Assembly (NCBI GenBank): GCA_002436415.1
Contig: DJMA01000027.1
Coordinates: 109,697-173,696 of the forward strand
Source of the DNA: Bdellovibrionaceae bacterium UBA6502
Lineage (GTDB): Bacteria > Bdellovibrionota > Bdellovibrionia > Bdellovibrionales > UBA840
DNA length: 64,000 bases
Direction: 5' to 3'
Shown here piece by piece: positions 1-9,141 of this stretch. The notes under the pieces are model-generated. The model saw only the letters and a list, made by a program, of their open reading frames with translations, did not search any database and was not told the origin of the DNA. The translations under genes and the position numbers were made by a program. Within the stretch, counting starts at the first letter, position 1. Each line of letters starts with the position of its first letter.

Positions 1-1082
1 TCTTCAATGTATGAGTCTGAAATTTTAAAAGGGCTATCGTCACCAAAGCTCTCCAACATTCGAATCAACTGCGAACGTATTTGTCCAGTGACTACCAACT
101 CTCTATAGCTTAACTCTCTTTTGCTTGAGCTAAATTTTAGATTTAATTCTTTCAAGGCTTCTAATTCATTTTGTGCGGCAGAAAAAGAGTTCTGATACCT
201 TTCAGATTCTTTTTGTAGTTCTTCGCTCTCTGCTGAGATTAATTCTTTTTGGTAATTGGGGAGCTTTAAGTCGGTGTTCTCACTGAGTATATTATCAATT
301 TTCACGACCTCATCCACAATACTACGCCATTCAATCGCTACTCGTTTATAGGCCGAATCGACTTCAGATGCGGAGGCATTGGATTTGCTGATTACAGCTG
401 ATATTTCACCAAGTTTGTTTGTGTGGCTTTGGTATTCATCTCCTAGGAGTTTCATTTTTTCAGTGATACTACTAGTTTCTTCGGCAATGGACTTTCTAAA
501 TCTCTCGATATTAGCAATAGCAGCTGCAAGTTCTCTTATCTTCGAAGACTCAGCCACTAAGGATAATTCTTCGGCTTTTTTAATTGCCTCTGCAGCGGCT
601 TCAATTTTTTCTTCAGCCTTTTCACCTACCTTTTGCAAGCTTTCTATTTCTGATTGATTTCGGATGGCTTCTTTTTGTAAGGCCAAAAAGGCGACTCGTT
701 GTTTTTCGGGCAGATTCAAAAAGTTTAGTCTTGCTCTAGCTATTGAAATTTCTAGTTGTTGAATGTCTTTTAATAACTGAGTACTTTCCTCTGAATCACA
801 TTGAATGTGATTTAGATTTTGCTCTAAAAAGGATACGAGTTCCTTTTTTCTTGCATTGATTTGCTCTGGGTCTTCTAAAGAAACTGTAAAAAGCATAGAA
901 AGGGAAGTGGACTGAGATAATTTTCCATCAACAACACTATCCAAACCGCTTTTCACTTTTTCAAGGTTCTCTTTTTTGATTTGGAATTCGGAAAGTTCTA
1001 ACTTAGAGCTTGGGCAATTTGCCAAAGCAAAGCTGGTATTAAACAAGATGAAAAAGGAAGTAAAGAATTTTAAGGTTTTCAC
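1..1082 (-). CDS. Exported coiled-coil protein, N-terminal part (cut by window edge)
   Basis: Open reading frame running off the left edge; 360 codons are visible. The start is a GTG preceded by GGAG seven bases upstream. Residues 1-21 form a signal peptide ending in ALA, followed by NCPSSKLELSEFQ. The rest is almost entirely charged, helical, heptad-like sequence rich in E, K, S and A (for example EKAEEKIEAAAEAIKKAEEL), so a long periplasmic coiled coil is expected. The C-terminal part, which would reveal the function, is outside the window. Long N-terminal periplasmic coiled coils of this kind occur in MscK/KefA-like mechanosensitive channels; that is only one possibility and no membrane segment is visible here to support it. 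Confidence 0.7.
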   Translation of the reverse strand, partial: MKTLKFFTSFFILFNTSFALANCPSSKLELSEFQIKKENLEKVKSGLDSVVDGKLSQSTSLSMLFTVSLEDPEQINARKKELVSFLEQNLNHIQCDSEESTQLLKDIQQLEISIARARLNFLNLPEKQRVAFLALQKEAIRNQSEIESLQKVGEKAEEKIEAAAEAIKKAEELSLVAESSKIRELAAAIANIERFRKSIAEETSSITEKMKLLGDEYQSHTNKLGEISAVISKSNASASEVDSAYKRVAIEWRSIVDEVVKIDNILSENTDLKLPNYQKELISAESEELQKESERYQNSFSAAQNELEALKELNLKFSSSKRELSYRELVVTGQIRSQLIRMLESFGDDSPFKISDSYIE

Positions 1083-1296
1083 ACTTTCTCCAATGAGGCT
1101 TCGTATTGGTCAGTCGAACAAACTTTTGTGAAGCTTTGAAAAACTGATTTGCTACATATAGTATACTTTTATTATAGTGCTTTCAGACTGTAAATTAAAA
1201 AAGATCAATAATAGTGAAAGCTTTTAGAGAACGACCAATCTTTAATATTACTTGAGATTTCTAATGATTTGGTGACTAAAAACACCAATGAAGAGT

Positions 1297-2103
1297 TTAA
1301 AGCTGGTTACCGCAAGACCAGCAATACTTTGCATCCGGATGATGCGATTCCTTGAAGCATTCTTTGCAAACACTGGTGTTGCTGATGCTACTGGCTCTAG
1401 CCATTTCAACGGAGACAATTCCTGTAGGAACAGCAATGATTCCGTAGCCCATTATCATTAAGAACGAAGCTAGTGCTTTTCCTAAGTCAGTTTGTGGCGC
1501 TAAGTCTCCATAGCCAACAGTTGTCATAGTAACGATCGCCCAGTACATACTCTTCGGTATGCTCGTAAAGCCATTGTCGGCTCCTTCCACTAGATGCATA
1601 ATTGAACCTGCTAAAAGAGCTATGGTAACAACGGTTAAAAGAAAAACCGTTATTTTATGACGACCAGCTAGGAGGGCCTTGGATAAAACATCAGCCTCGC
1701 CTACAAAGCGAGTTAGTTTTAGTAGTCTAAATACTCTCAATAAACGAATGGCCCTAATAACCAACAGGGACTGCGCCCCATGAAAGTAAAGGCTAAAGTA
1801 AGTAGGAACGGTGGCTAGAAGGTCTACCAAGCCATAAAAGCTAAAAATGTATTTAAAGGGCCTATCTAGGCAAATGATCCTTAAGATATATTCTAGGGTA
1901 AATAAAGCGGTAAAAAACCACTCAAGCAAAGTGAAGTAGCTACCATAGTGTTGACTCAGGCTTTTTACGCTTTCAAGGCAAACAACAATGATACTGAAGA
2001 TGATTGCCCACAAAAGAGCAATGTCAAAATTTTTGCCGGCAGGAGTTTCTGCTTCAAAAATAATTGTGTATAATTTGTGTTTCCATGATTGATCATCTTT
2101 CAT
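1297..2103 (-). CDS. Voltage-gated-type potassium channel with C-terminal zinc-ribbon-like tail
   Basis: Six-transmembrane ion channel subunit (Ion_trans/Kv family) of the inner membrane. The frame shows hydrophobic S1-S3, an arginine-rich S4 (RAIRLLRVFRLLKLTRF, about residues 117-133), a pore loop with the K+ selectivity filter TVGYGD (195-200) and S6 with the GIIAVPTGI hinge. The last 25 residues hold two CxxC pairs (CKEC and CWSC), a zinc-ribbon-like knuckle. Start chosen at the ATG with AGAGAG seven bases upstream, giving 268 residues and the usual short N terminus; an upstream in-frame ATG at 2166 has no ribosome binding site but would give 289 residues. Likely monocistronic. Confidence 0.9.
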   Translation of the reverse strand: MKDDQSWKHKLYTIIFEAETPAGKNFDIALLWAIIFSIIVVCLESVKSLSQHYGSYFTLLEWFFTALFTLEYILRIICLDRPFKYIFSFYGLVDLLATVPTYFSLYFHGAQSLLVIRAIRLLRVFRLLKLTRFVGEADVLSKALLAGRHKITVFLLTVVTIALLAGSIMHLVEGADNGFTSIPKSMYWAIVTMTTVGYGDLAPQTDLGKALASFLMIMGYGIIAVPTGIVSVEMARASSISNTSVCKECFKESHHPDAKYCWSCGNQL

Positions 2104-2411
2104 CGAACTTCTCTCTAAGTACTTAGGTTGTTTGGCTAATTCTACAGAATCCATAGTAAAATGCATGGAATTTTTTTAGTGTATTCCATAAAAGAACTTC
2201 GTTTAGTTTTTCCATATTATGTAATCCATAAAAAAGTCATTAAATTCAATGTGATAGAGCTTGCCACATCTGCTGACTTTTCCTCTTTAAAACAGCAGCA
2301 GAAGAGATAATATAAGCCTGAAAATCAAGCTTGCGGCATTGCAAGTGATACATTAGTTTGTCTGTTATAAGATCGTTAACGAGAAACTATGTTTTGGGGT
2401 TGGAGAGCTTT

Positions 2412-3503
2412 TTGTTAAATTCTGAAGAAATTAAAGACTTAGGATTAAAGTTCTTCGACCAAGTTGGTTTTAGTTCCTTACATACGAACATCAGTATTGA
2501 TCAATATCGAAAATGGCTTGAAGAAGAAAAGTATGGAAACATGAACTTTTTAAAAGAACATTTGTCTTTTAAGGAGAAGCCGCAAAATATTTCTGCCAAT
2601 TTGAATTCTGCAATTTTAGTAACTAAGAGCTATTTTCCTCACCCTAAGAAAATGGATCTTGGGTTTAAATCTTCTAAACTAAAGATCGCATCCTATGCGC
2701 AAGGTGAAGATTACCACCATTGGCTCAAAAAAGACTTAGAAAGAATGCTAGAGGAATTAAAAAAACAATTTCCAGAGGAAGAATTTTTATGTTTTACCGA
2801 TAGTGGACCCGTTTTAGAGAGAGACTTGGCATACCGTGCTGGTCTGGGGTGGATTGGTAAAAACACCTGTTTAATTCATTCAACAAAGGGCAGTTTATTC
2901 TTTATCGGCGAAATTTTAACAAGTTTAAAATTAGATCAAAATAAACAACAAGCTCATCCCGATCGTTGCGGAAAGTGTACAAGGTGCATTGATGCTTGCC
3001 CAACCGACGCCTTAACGGAGAGAAGTTTGGATGCGACTAAATGTATTTCCTATTTGAGCATTGAGCATAAAACTGAGATTTCTTCGGAATATAACAAACT
3101 TATGGGACCATGGTTTTATGGTTGCGACATTTGTCAGGCTGTTTGTCCTTGGAATGAAAAACTCTTGGGTCAAAATTTTTTAGGGACAAAAGCAGAGCTT
3201 GGTGTGGCGGCCGAGACTGTTTTAGACCTTGAAAAAGAAGACAGGGAAGTGTTGATTAAAGATATTAAAGATCTGCTCAACTTATCCAATAAGAAAATTC
3301 AAAAACGTTTCTTCGGCTCACCAATGAATCGGGCAAATGCTAATATGCACAAAAGAAACGCCATTCGCCTTGCTTTGTATTTTGAACTGTCTGAGTTAAT
3401 AGATGTTTTCAAGGAGCTGGCAAATAACACCCAATCGCAAATGTTACAGTCCTATGCCGAGTTTGCCGTAAATGAGCTAGTAAAAAATCAAAGCGGAAAT
3501 TGA
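2412..3503 (+). CDS. queG: Epoxyqueuosine reductase QueG
   Basis: Cobalamin- and iron-sulfur-dependent enzyme that reduces epoxyqueuosine to queuosine in tRNA, the last step of queuosine synthesis. Motifs visible: TDSGPVLERDLAYRAGLGWIG with the family's active-site Asp (about residue 130), a first 4Fe-4S motif CGKCTRCIDACPTDAL, and a second cysteine set in YGCDICQAVCPWN. Length 363 residues, typical. The open frame extends upstream to a TTG at 2358, but that codon has no ribosome binding site; the TTG at 2412 follows GGAGAG with good spacing and gives the start MLNSEEIKDLGLKFFDQVGF, which fits family N termini. It precedes an AI-2E family transporter by about 160 bases. Confidence 0.93.
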   Translation: MLNSEEIKDLGLKFFDQVGFSSLHTNISIDQYRKWLEEEKYGNMNFLKEHLSFKEKPQNISANLNSAILVTKSYFPHPKKMDLGFKSSKLKIASYAQGEDYHHWLKKDLERMLEELKKQFPEEEFLCFTDSGPVLERDLAYRAGLGWIGKNTCLIHSTKGSLFFIGEILTSLKLDQNKQQAHPDRCGKCTRCIDACPTDALTERSLDATKCISYLSIEHKTEISSEYNKLMGPWFYGCDICQAVCPWNEKLLGQNFLGTKAELGVAAETVLDLEKEDREVLIKDIKDLLNLSNKKIQKRFFGSPMNRANANMHKRNAIRLALYFELSELIDVFKELANNTQSQMLQSYAEFAVNELVKNQSGN

Positions 3504-3661
3504 AAATTAAATTAGAGCGATAAGTTCATTATTTGCTACATTAAAGAACAAACTCACGATTTCTTGATCTATTTTGCTAAATGAAAAATAATGCGAAGTT
3601 TTTCCTATTGGAAGCCAATTGGATTTCGATTAAGCTATTGCCTTAATAGAAAGGATATTTT

Positions 3662-4663
3662 ATGCCGCACGATAAAGTTCAAAGAGCGAATCACTTTTGC
3701 ATGTTAATTTTGACGAGCATCGCAATCACTGTAAGTCTTTATTTTACGGCCGAGGTTTTAGTGCCTTTTGTCTTTGCCCTTATCATTTATGAAGCCTTAT
3801 TGCCAATTCAGAAAAAAATGGAAGTAAAGTGGGATCTATCAGAGAGTGTTACGGACCCGATTATCTTTATGATATTTATGGCTTTTTTAATTGGTATCAT
3901 TTTCTTCATAGTTGTCTCGGTCGGTGATTTTATAAACTTGGTTGATTTTTATAAGAACACTTTCCAGACCTGGGGAAATAATATTATAGCAAGCCTGCAG
4001 GGCCAGGGAATTTCTCTTAACACTGAAAAACTTAAACCCATGGTTTCTGACTTACCAATTTTGGGAACTATAAAAAGCTTTGCAACCAATGTATTTGGTT
4101 TTGTTGGTCAACTAAGTTTAGTGGCTTTGTTGGTTGGTTTTTTGGTCTTCGGAAGTCGTAAAGGAATTCCTGATGGGCATCTGTTGAGAGAAGTTAACGA
4201 AGCAATTTCAGCTTATCTTGCTACTAAATTTGCGACATCCTTTATAACGGCAATTTTAACAGCCATAATTCTTTGGTTTTTCGATTCCGATCTTATTTTG
4301 GTAATCTCGTTTTTAACTTTTCTTTTAAACTTCATTCCAAGTATAGGTTCGATTTTTGCCACTCTTTTGCCTTTACCCATTTTAGCATTAAAGCTGGGTT
4401 TTGGTGTAGAGCTTGTCGTTTGTTTGAGCTTATTGGGTGCAACTCAATTCACCATTGGAAATATAATTGAACCAAAGTTTATGGGGAAGAACGTAAACCT
4501 TCACCCAATCACGATTATGGTTTTTTTATTGTTTTGGGGGATTGTATGGGGCGTTCCTGGTATGTTTTTGTCAGTTCCGATTACGGCATCAATTAAAATA
4601 TTGTTTTCAAGACTGGAAGCGACGCAGCCTATTGCTCGTTTAATGGAAGGCAAGCTGGCTTAA
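3662..4663 (+). CDS. AI-2E family transporter (PerM-like membrane protein)
   Basis: Polytopic inner-membrane protein of the AI-2E transporter/PerM superfamily (PF01594). Two N-terminal transmembrane helices (about residues 13-45), a pair around 65-90, a soluble stretch, then a C-terminal bundle with the family signatures NFIPSIGS, EPKFMGKNVNLHP and GVPGMFLSVPI. 333 residues is typical. A ribosome binding site (AAAGGA) precedes the ATG. Substrate cannot be predicted: members export AI-2, ions or unknown solutes. The next gene, murC, starts 47 bases downstream in the same direction and may be co-transcribed. Confidence 0.9.
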   Translation: MPHDKVQRANHFCMLILTSIAITVSLYFTAEVLVPFVFALIIYEALLPIQKKMEVKWDLSESVTDPIIFMIFMAFLIGIIFFIVVSVGDFINLVDFYKNTFQTWGNNIIASLQGQGISLNTEKLKPMVSDLPILGTIKSFATNVFGFVGQLSLVALLVGFLVFGSRKGIPDGHLLREVNEAISAYLATKFATSFITAILTAIILWFFDSDLILVISFLTFLLNFIPSIGSIFATLLPLPILALKLGFGVELVVCLSLLGATQFTIGNIIEPKFMGKNVNLHPITIMVFLLFWGIVWGVPGMFLSVPITASIKILFSRLEATQPIARLMEGKLA

Positions 4664-4710
4664 TCTACAATAGCTTTTGACAATCCTTTTTTGTAAGAGG
4701 ATAAAAAAGC

Positions 4711-6045
4711 ATGCATTTAAAAAAGTACAAACTTCATTTTGTTGGAATCGGCGGGGTCGGAATGTGCGGCCTGGCAGAACTATTACACAATCTTGGTGCT
4801 AGAGTTTCTGGTAGTGATCTTGGCGTTAACGCAAACGTTGAAAGATTAGTTTCATTAGGAATTCGCTGCGAAAAAGGGCATGAAGCGGACTTCCTGGAAG
4901 ACGATACCGACGTATTGGTCTACTCTAGCGCTGTACCTGTTTCTAACCCAGAAGTAATGAAGGCAAAAATTTTAGGAATGCCAACCATTCCTCGCGCTGA
5001 AATACTGGCGGAAATAATGCGCCTGCAAAGAGGGATCGCTGTTGCCGGAACGCATGGTAAAACTACCACTACGTCTATGATAGGGAATATGTTGATCCAT
5101 GCGGGTAAAAAACCAACCATTGTGGTGGGGGGCCGTTTGGACTTAATCAAATCAACCGCTCTTCTTGGTGAAGGGGAGTGGATGGTTGCTGAAGCCGATG
5201 AGTCTGATGGTAGTTTTTTAAAACTAAATCCTGAGGTTACCGTTATCACAAACATCGATGATGACCATATGGACTACTATAAAAACAAAGACAATCTTGA
5301 TCAGGCATTTTTAGACTTCGCATTAAAAACACCCTTTTATGGTTTGAGTGTGGTTCACGGAGACGACAAAAGGCTCTTGGCAATAATGCAGGAGTTTCCG
5401 AAAAAATTTGTAAGCTATGGTTTTGAAGCACACAATGACTATGTTTTAAAAGGAGAGGCCGGCTCTTATCAGGTTTTCTTTCATGGTAAGAAGGTGAGTG
5501 ATCTTCACCCGGCATTGCCAGGTAAGCACAATGCAATGAACGCCCTAGCAGCCTTTATTGTTGGGAAACATTTAGGTTTGACGGATGAAGAGGCCGCAGA
5601 AGGTTTACGTCATTTTAAAGGAGTTGGTCGAAGATTGGAGTTCAAAGGTTCTGATCATGGCTTACAACGATATGATGATTACGCTCACCATCCAACTGAA
5701 TTACGAGCAACATTGCAGGCTCTTCGAGAGAAGTATCCTGATAAAAAATTACTTGGTGTCTTTCAACCTCACCGTTACTCAAGAACAAGACTGTGTTGGG
5801 ATGAGTTTTTAGAGTGTTTTGGTGAGTTGGATCGCTTAATTATCACTGACATCTATGCCGCTTCAGAAGCGCCAGTGCCTGGGGTAGAATCTGCGGCGAT
5901 GGTAGAGCAAATGGATCATCCTGAGGTTAAGTACCTAGCTTCCAATGAACTTGGTTTAAATTTACAAGCAGATGACTACCAAGGCTTTGATGTGATAATT
6001 ACTCTGGGCGCGGGTAATGTTTTTAGCTTAAAAATGAACGATTAG
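4711..6045 (+). CDS. murC: UDP-N-acetylmuramate--L-alanine ligase MurC
   Basis: Cytoplasmic peptidoglycan precursor enzyme that adds L-alanine to UDP-MurNAc using ATP. The N-terminal Rossmann motif HFVGIGGVGMCGLAELL, the Mur ligase ATP-binding loop GTHGKTTT (about residue 111), the central-domain EADESDGSF and HMDYY motifs, the YDDYAHHP segment and the C-terminal GAGNVFSL are all present. 444 residues is the normal length. AGAGGAT lies ten bases before the ATG. It stands alone rather than in a dcw cluster; murB is 2.2 kb away on the opposite strand. Confidence 0.97.
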   Translation: MHLKKYKLHFVGIGGVGMCGLAELLHNLGARVSGSDLGVNANVERLVSLGIRCEKGHEADFLEDDTDVLVYSSAVPVSNPEVMKAKILGMPTIPRAEILAEIMRLQRGIAVAGTHGKTTTTSMIGNMLIHAGKKPTIVVGGRLDLIKSTALLGEGEWMVAEADESDGSFLKLNPEVTVITNIDDDHMDYYKNKDNLDQAFLDFALKTPFYGLSVVHGDDKRLLAIMQEFPKKFVSYGFEAHNDYVLKGEAGSYQVFFHGKKVSDLHPALPGKHNAMNALAAFIVGKHLGLTDEEAAEGLRHFKGVGRRLEFKGSDHGLQRYDDYAHHPTELRATLQALREKYPDKKLLGVFQPHRYSRTRLCWDEFLECFGELDRLIITDIYAASEAPVPGVESAAMVEQMDHPEVKYLASNELGLNLQADDYQGFDVIITLGAGNVFSLKMND

Positions 6046-6118
6046 CTTGTGATAGAGAGCAAAAGACTGTCTTACTAAAAAGTTTAAAATTGGCCTACTG
6101 AAAAACTTTACTTTGGAT

Positions 6119-7951
6119 TTAATCTTCCGTTTTCTTTGGGCTTAAAAACGACATATCCAAATCGATTCCTACCATATTATGATCACTCGCTCTTAAATGG
6201 GTATTGGCATTATCAATGACAACACCGTGACTATCAACAAGGCGATGGAGAAAAGCTTTTCTGACAAAAGCTTGAATTGCTTTTGCTGTAAAAACACCGT
6301 CGAAGTAAGCGCCATTGATCTTAGATTCTTCTCTCATGATTCGGTGGGCGATCCTTTCGATATTTTCATCGCTTAATCTAGGGTGAGAGTTTCGTGCAGC
6401 GCGAAGGGCTTGAGTGAAATTCATAGAGTTGTTCAGTAAGCTATGATCATCTTTTCCCATTGGGATTGAGTTCGCTAATTCTTCTCTTGTAATTAAAGCT
6501 TTGAGACGACCGCTTGGGCTCTTTAGGTCACTATTAAAGTCACCAAGCAAAATGACTTTGTTACCGTAGTCTTTTTGAAGTTTGTGAATGATTTCTTGCG
6601 TAGCCACTAGCTCACGAGCCAACTTTACTTTTGCATTGATATTACTAGAATTGGAGGCGTTAGCACGGTTATGGGTTCCTGCTAAAATTAACTTAAGGTG
6701 TCCTGTCTTTTTACTATAAATATAAAAAAGTGGAAGGTCTCTAGAGAAGGTTTTATGAGTTACTCCTTCTCCATCTACGTAAGTGTGATCCTTGTTGGAT
6801 TGAACTTTGACTTGAACGGGTAGGCCTTTTTTCACTAAAAGTGCAATGTCTTTATGGAAGGGATCGTTTCCTCTGTAGGAAATCACTTCATAGGCTGTTT
6901 CAAGGTGTGTTGAGACAAAAGATTTTAGGCTACTAATATCCACTTCTGTTGTGACCAAAAAGTCTGGTGCAACCAATTCAATGTTTTTTCTAATTTGTTT
7001 TAAAGCTGCCTTAGATTTAAACTTATGCATTGTACCGCCGTGAACTATGTCCTTGGCAGATTCTGACTTCGGTAAATAAAAATTTTGTAGATTCCAAGTG
7101 GCGATTCGAAACGAATGAGCTTCAATGGTGGTGAACTTTTTTTCAAAGAAGAGTTTCTCGTAAACCGTCGGCTTTATAGAGTTTTCTTTTGCTAATTGTT
7201 CTGTGATTTGATCCAGTGTCAAATAGAAATCTTCTCGGAGGTCATGTCTAGAGGACATTGCGTGATCGCGAATGCTCTCATACAAATACTGATAGTTTGA
7301 GGAAATCAAACTATGCCACTTTTCCCAAGAAAATCTTTCTGCAAGGTAGTCTTTTGCATCATCCATTTTTAATGTGGTTCTTAAAATCCATAAATGTAAA
7401 AGAGCTTCAGGTCCTTGAAATCCAGCGGTTCCTCTTAGGCTAATTTCGAAAAAGTCGATGGCTTCTTTTAAATCTGTTAGATAAATATCCAAAGGAATGT
7501 AGGAGCTATCTTGGTCAAAAATACGGCTAGTCTCTTTGTGGAGTCCTATAAGAAGAAACTTTTCACCTTTGCTCTCATTGTTCACTAAAAGTATTTGATT
7601 GCGAGTGATGGAGTCAATGATCTCTCCATTTAGTCTACGGTTTATGTTAACTTCATTTAACCATGGCTTAAGGCGCAAGTGACTTATGCTTTCATCGTAA
7701 GGAATTTTAAAAACCTTAAGATCTCCCGTCATCGCAATTAACTCTAATTTTTTATTTTCATTTACATAGTTGATTCGACGAAGAATGGCTTTTTCAACTT
7801 TTTCTAGTTCAAGAATACCTCTGCACGCCATAAAGCTGGCTGCGTTCAGCTGCGGTAGGTACAAAGCGCAACTAATTAAAATTAGATTAAATACAGATTT
7901 CAGAATGTCCCTCAATACTCTCTTCAATGTTTTTCCCCGGATATTAAACAT
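6119..7951 (-). CDS. Exported endonuclease/exonuclease/phosphatase (EEP) family protein
   Basis: 610-residue protein with an N-terminal export signal (about residues 9-37, ending LPQLNA), an approximately 240-residue region without recognised domain, and a C-terminal EEP (DNase I/sphingomyelinase fold) domain. EEP catalytic motifs are in order: ATWNLQNFYLP (Asn), LVTTEVD (metal-binding Glu), AGTHNRAN, LLGDFNSD (Asp/Asn) and the terminal SDHNMVG (Asp-His). The substrate could be nucleic acid, a phospholipid or an inositol phosphate; the sequence does not decide. The ATG at 7951 lacks a ribosome binding site; a TTG at 7927 preceded by GGGGA would give a more typical signal peptide starting MKRVLRDILK. 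In a predator an exported nuclease or lipase is plausible, but this is inference. Confidence 0.8.
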   Translation of the reverse strand: MFNIRGKTLKRVLRDILKSVFNLILISCALYLPQLNAASFMACRGILELEKVEKAILRRINYVNENKKLELIAMTGDLKVFKIPYDESISHLRLKPWLNEVNINRRLNGEIIDSITRNQILLVNNESKGEKFLLIGLHKETSRIFDQDSSYIPLDIYLTDLKEAIDFFEISLRGTAGFQGPEALLHLWILRTTLKMDDAKDYLAERFSWEKWHSLISSNYQYLYESIRDHAMSSRHDLREDFYLTLDQITEQLAKENSIKPTVYEKLFFEKKFTTIEAHSFRIATWNLQNFYLPKSESAKDIVHGGTMHKFKSKAALKQIRKNIELVAPDFLVTTEVDISSLKSFVSTHLETAYEVISYRGNDPFHKDIALLVKKGLPVQVKVQSNKDHTYVDGEGVTHKTFSRDLPLFYIYSKKTGHLKLILAGTHNRANASNSSNINAKVKLARELVATQEIIHKLQKDYGNKVILLGDFNSDLKSPSGRLKALITREELANSIPMGKDDHSLLNNSMNFTQALRAARNSHPRLSDENIERIAHRIMREESKINGAYFDGVFTAKAIQAFVRKAFLHRLVDSHGVVIDNANTHLRASDHNMVGIDLDMSFLSPKKTED

Positions 7952-8243
7952 GAAATTCTTAAAAATTTAAGAAATATGGGGTATTTAGCGGCTCATAAGT
8001 CAGTCTTGGTAATATTTGTATATAGCCTAAGTGCTTGAATTAGATGTGGAATTGGAAGCCATAAGGAATGCTAATTCTAGTCTAAAAATAATATAGGAAT
8101 TTTAGTTGTAAATAGAGATTTCAACCAGGAGCTGAGAGACATCATGATAGGCTTCCAGGCTGAATCCCAATTGATTACTGAAAAACAAAAAAGAGCTTTT
8201 TGGGCCTCAGTCGTAGTTTACCTGTTGCAAAATCAGTTTTAAA

Positions 8244-9134
8244 TTACCAATCGCCTAAGTAGCGTACTTCCGTGCTTAATTGAACTTGGAATTTATCAAA
8301 GACCGTTTTTTGTACATGCTTGATTACCGAGTCTATTTCAGAGGCTGAAGCATCTCCAAGGTTCACAATAAAATTGGCGTGCTTCTCACTGACTTGAGCA
8401 TCTCCGATTTGAAAGCCCTTAAGTCCCGCATCCTGAATCAATTTTCCAGAATGATGAGGAACTGGATTTACAAAGACGCTACCACAAGAAGGTAAATCCA
8501 AAGGCTGCTTCGTCATGCGTGTTCTATTTGCTTCACGAACTTTGTTTTTAATGTCCAAATCAGGATTATCCAGAGACCAAGAAATACCTACTTTAACAAT
8601 CATCCCAGGTTGCCAGCCGTTGCAATGACGATAGGACCATTCTAAATCTTCTGCTTTAAAGTGGTGGAGTTTTCCATCGCGTAATACCTCTATATAGTCG
8701 ACCACTTCTGAAAATTCTCGAGGCAGAATTTTTTCAGAAATACCTGCGTTCATGTAAACTCCTCCGCCAATATCACCAGGAATTCCGGCGAACATTAGGG
8801 CGGGGCTTAGATTGTGTTTTAAGAAAAGTTTTAAGGCTTCTGTTTTGAAATTACCTGCAAGACAATGGATTTCAAGGCGGTTGCTTTTTTCATTGATATT
8901 GCTTTCAATGTTTTTCAGCTTTCGGGAACTAATGACCAGTCCTTTAATGCCTTGATCAGAAATTAAAACATTGGAACCTAAACCAAGATAGGTAATTTTA
9001 AGTTTTTTGGATTTTGCAAATTCATGAGCATCGATGCATTCTTGAATGTTTGTTGGAGAGCAAAAGTATTCAGCAGCACCTCCGACCTTCCATGAATTTA
9101 AATTTTTCAGACTATGATTTTCTTTGAATTCCAT
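8244..9134 (-). CDS. murB: UDP-N-acetylenolpyruvoylglucosamine reductase MurB
   Basis: FAD-dependent reductase forming UDP-MurNAc, second committed step of peptidoglycan synthesis. The N-terminal NLNSWKVGGAAEYF, LGLGSNVLISD, FAGIPGDIGGGVYMNAG, SYRHC and SCGSVFVNP motifs (catalytic Ser in GSVF) and the C-terminal STEVRYLG Glu are all visible. 296 residues, type II-like in length. GAGGA precedes the ATG. It is the last gene of a tight minus-strand unit, beginning 7 bases after the gcdH-like gene, an unusual partner for a cell-wall gene. Confidence 0.95.
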   Translation of the reverse strand: MEFKENHSLKNLNSWKVGGAAEYFCSPTNIQECIDAHEFAKSKKLKITYLGLGSNVLISDQGIKGLVISSRKLKNIESNINEKSNRLEIHCLAGNFKTEALKLFLKHNLSPALMFAGIPGDIGGGVYMNAGISEKILPREFSEVVDYIEVLRDGKLHHFKAEDLEWSYRHCNGWQPGMIVKVGISWSLDNPDLDIKNKVREANRTRMTKQPLDLPSCGSVFVNPVPHHSGKLIQDAGLKGFQIGDAQVSEKHANFIVNLGDASASEIDSVIKHVQKTVFDKFQVQLSTEVRYLGDW

Positions 9135-9141
9135 TTTTTCC

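Noticed and set aside
5246..5536. Antisense 96-codon frame in murC
   Set aside because: Shadow of a certain gene; no ribosome site or recognisable domain.
6046..6118. Bidirectional terminator between murC and the EEP gene
   Set aside because: The only stem is AT-only (AAAGTTT/AAACTTT) with a long loop; too weak to call.
8144..8242. 32-codon plus-strand frame (MIGFQAESQL...) between the EEP gene and murB
   Set aside because: Ribosome site is poorly spaced, no family features, and it fills a gap facing the murB stop; chance is the simplest explanation.
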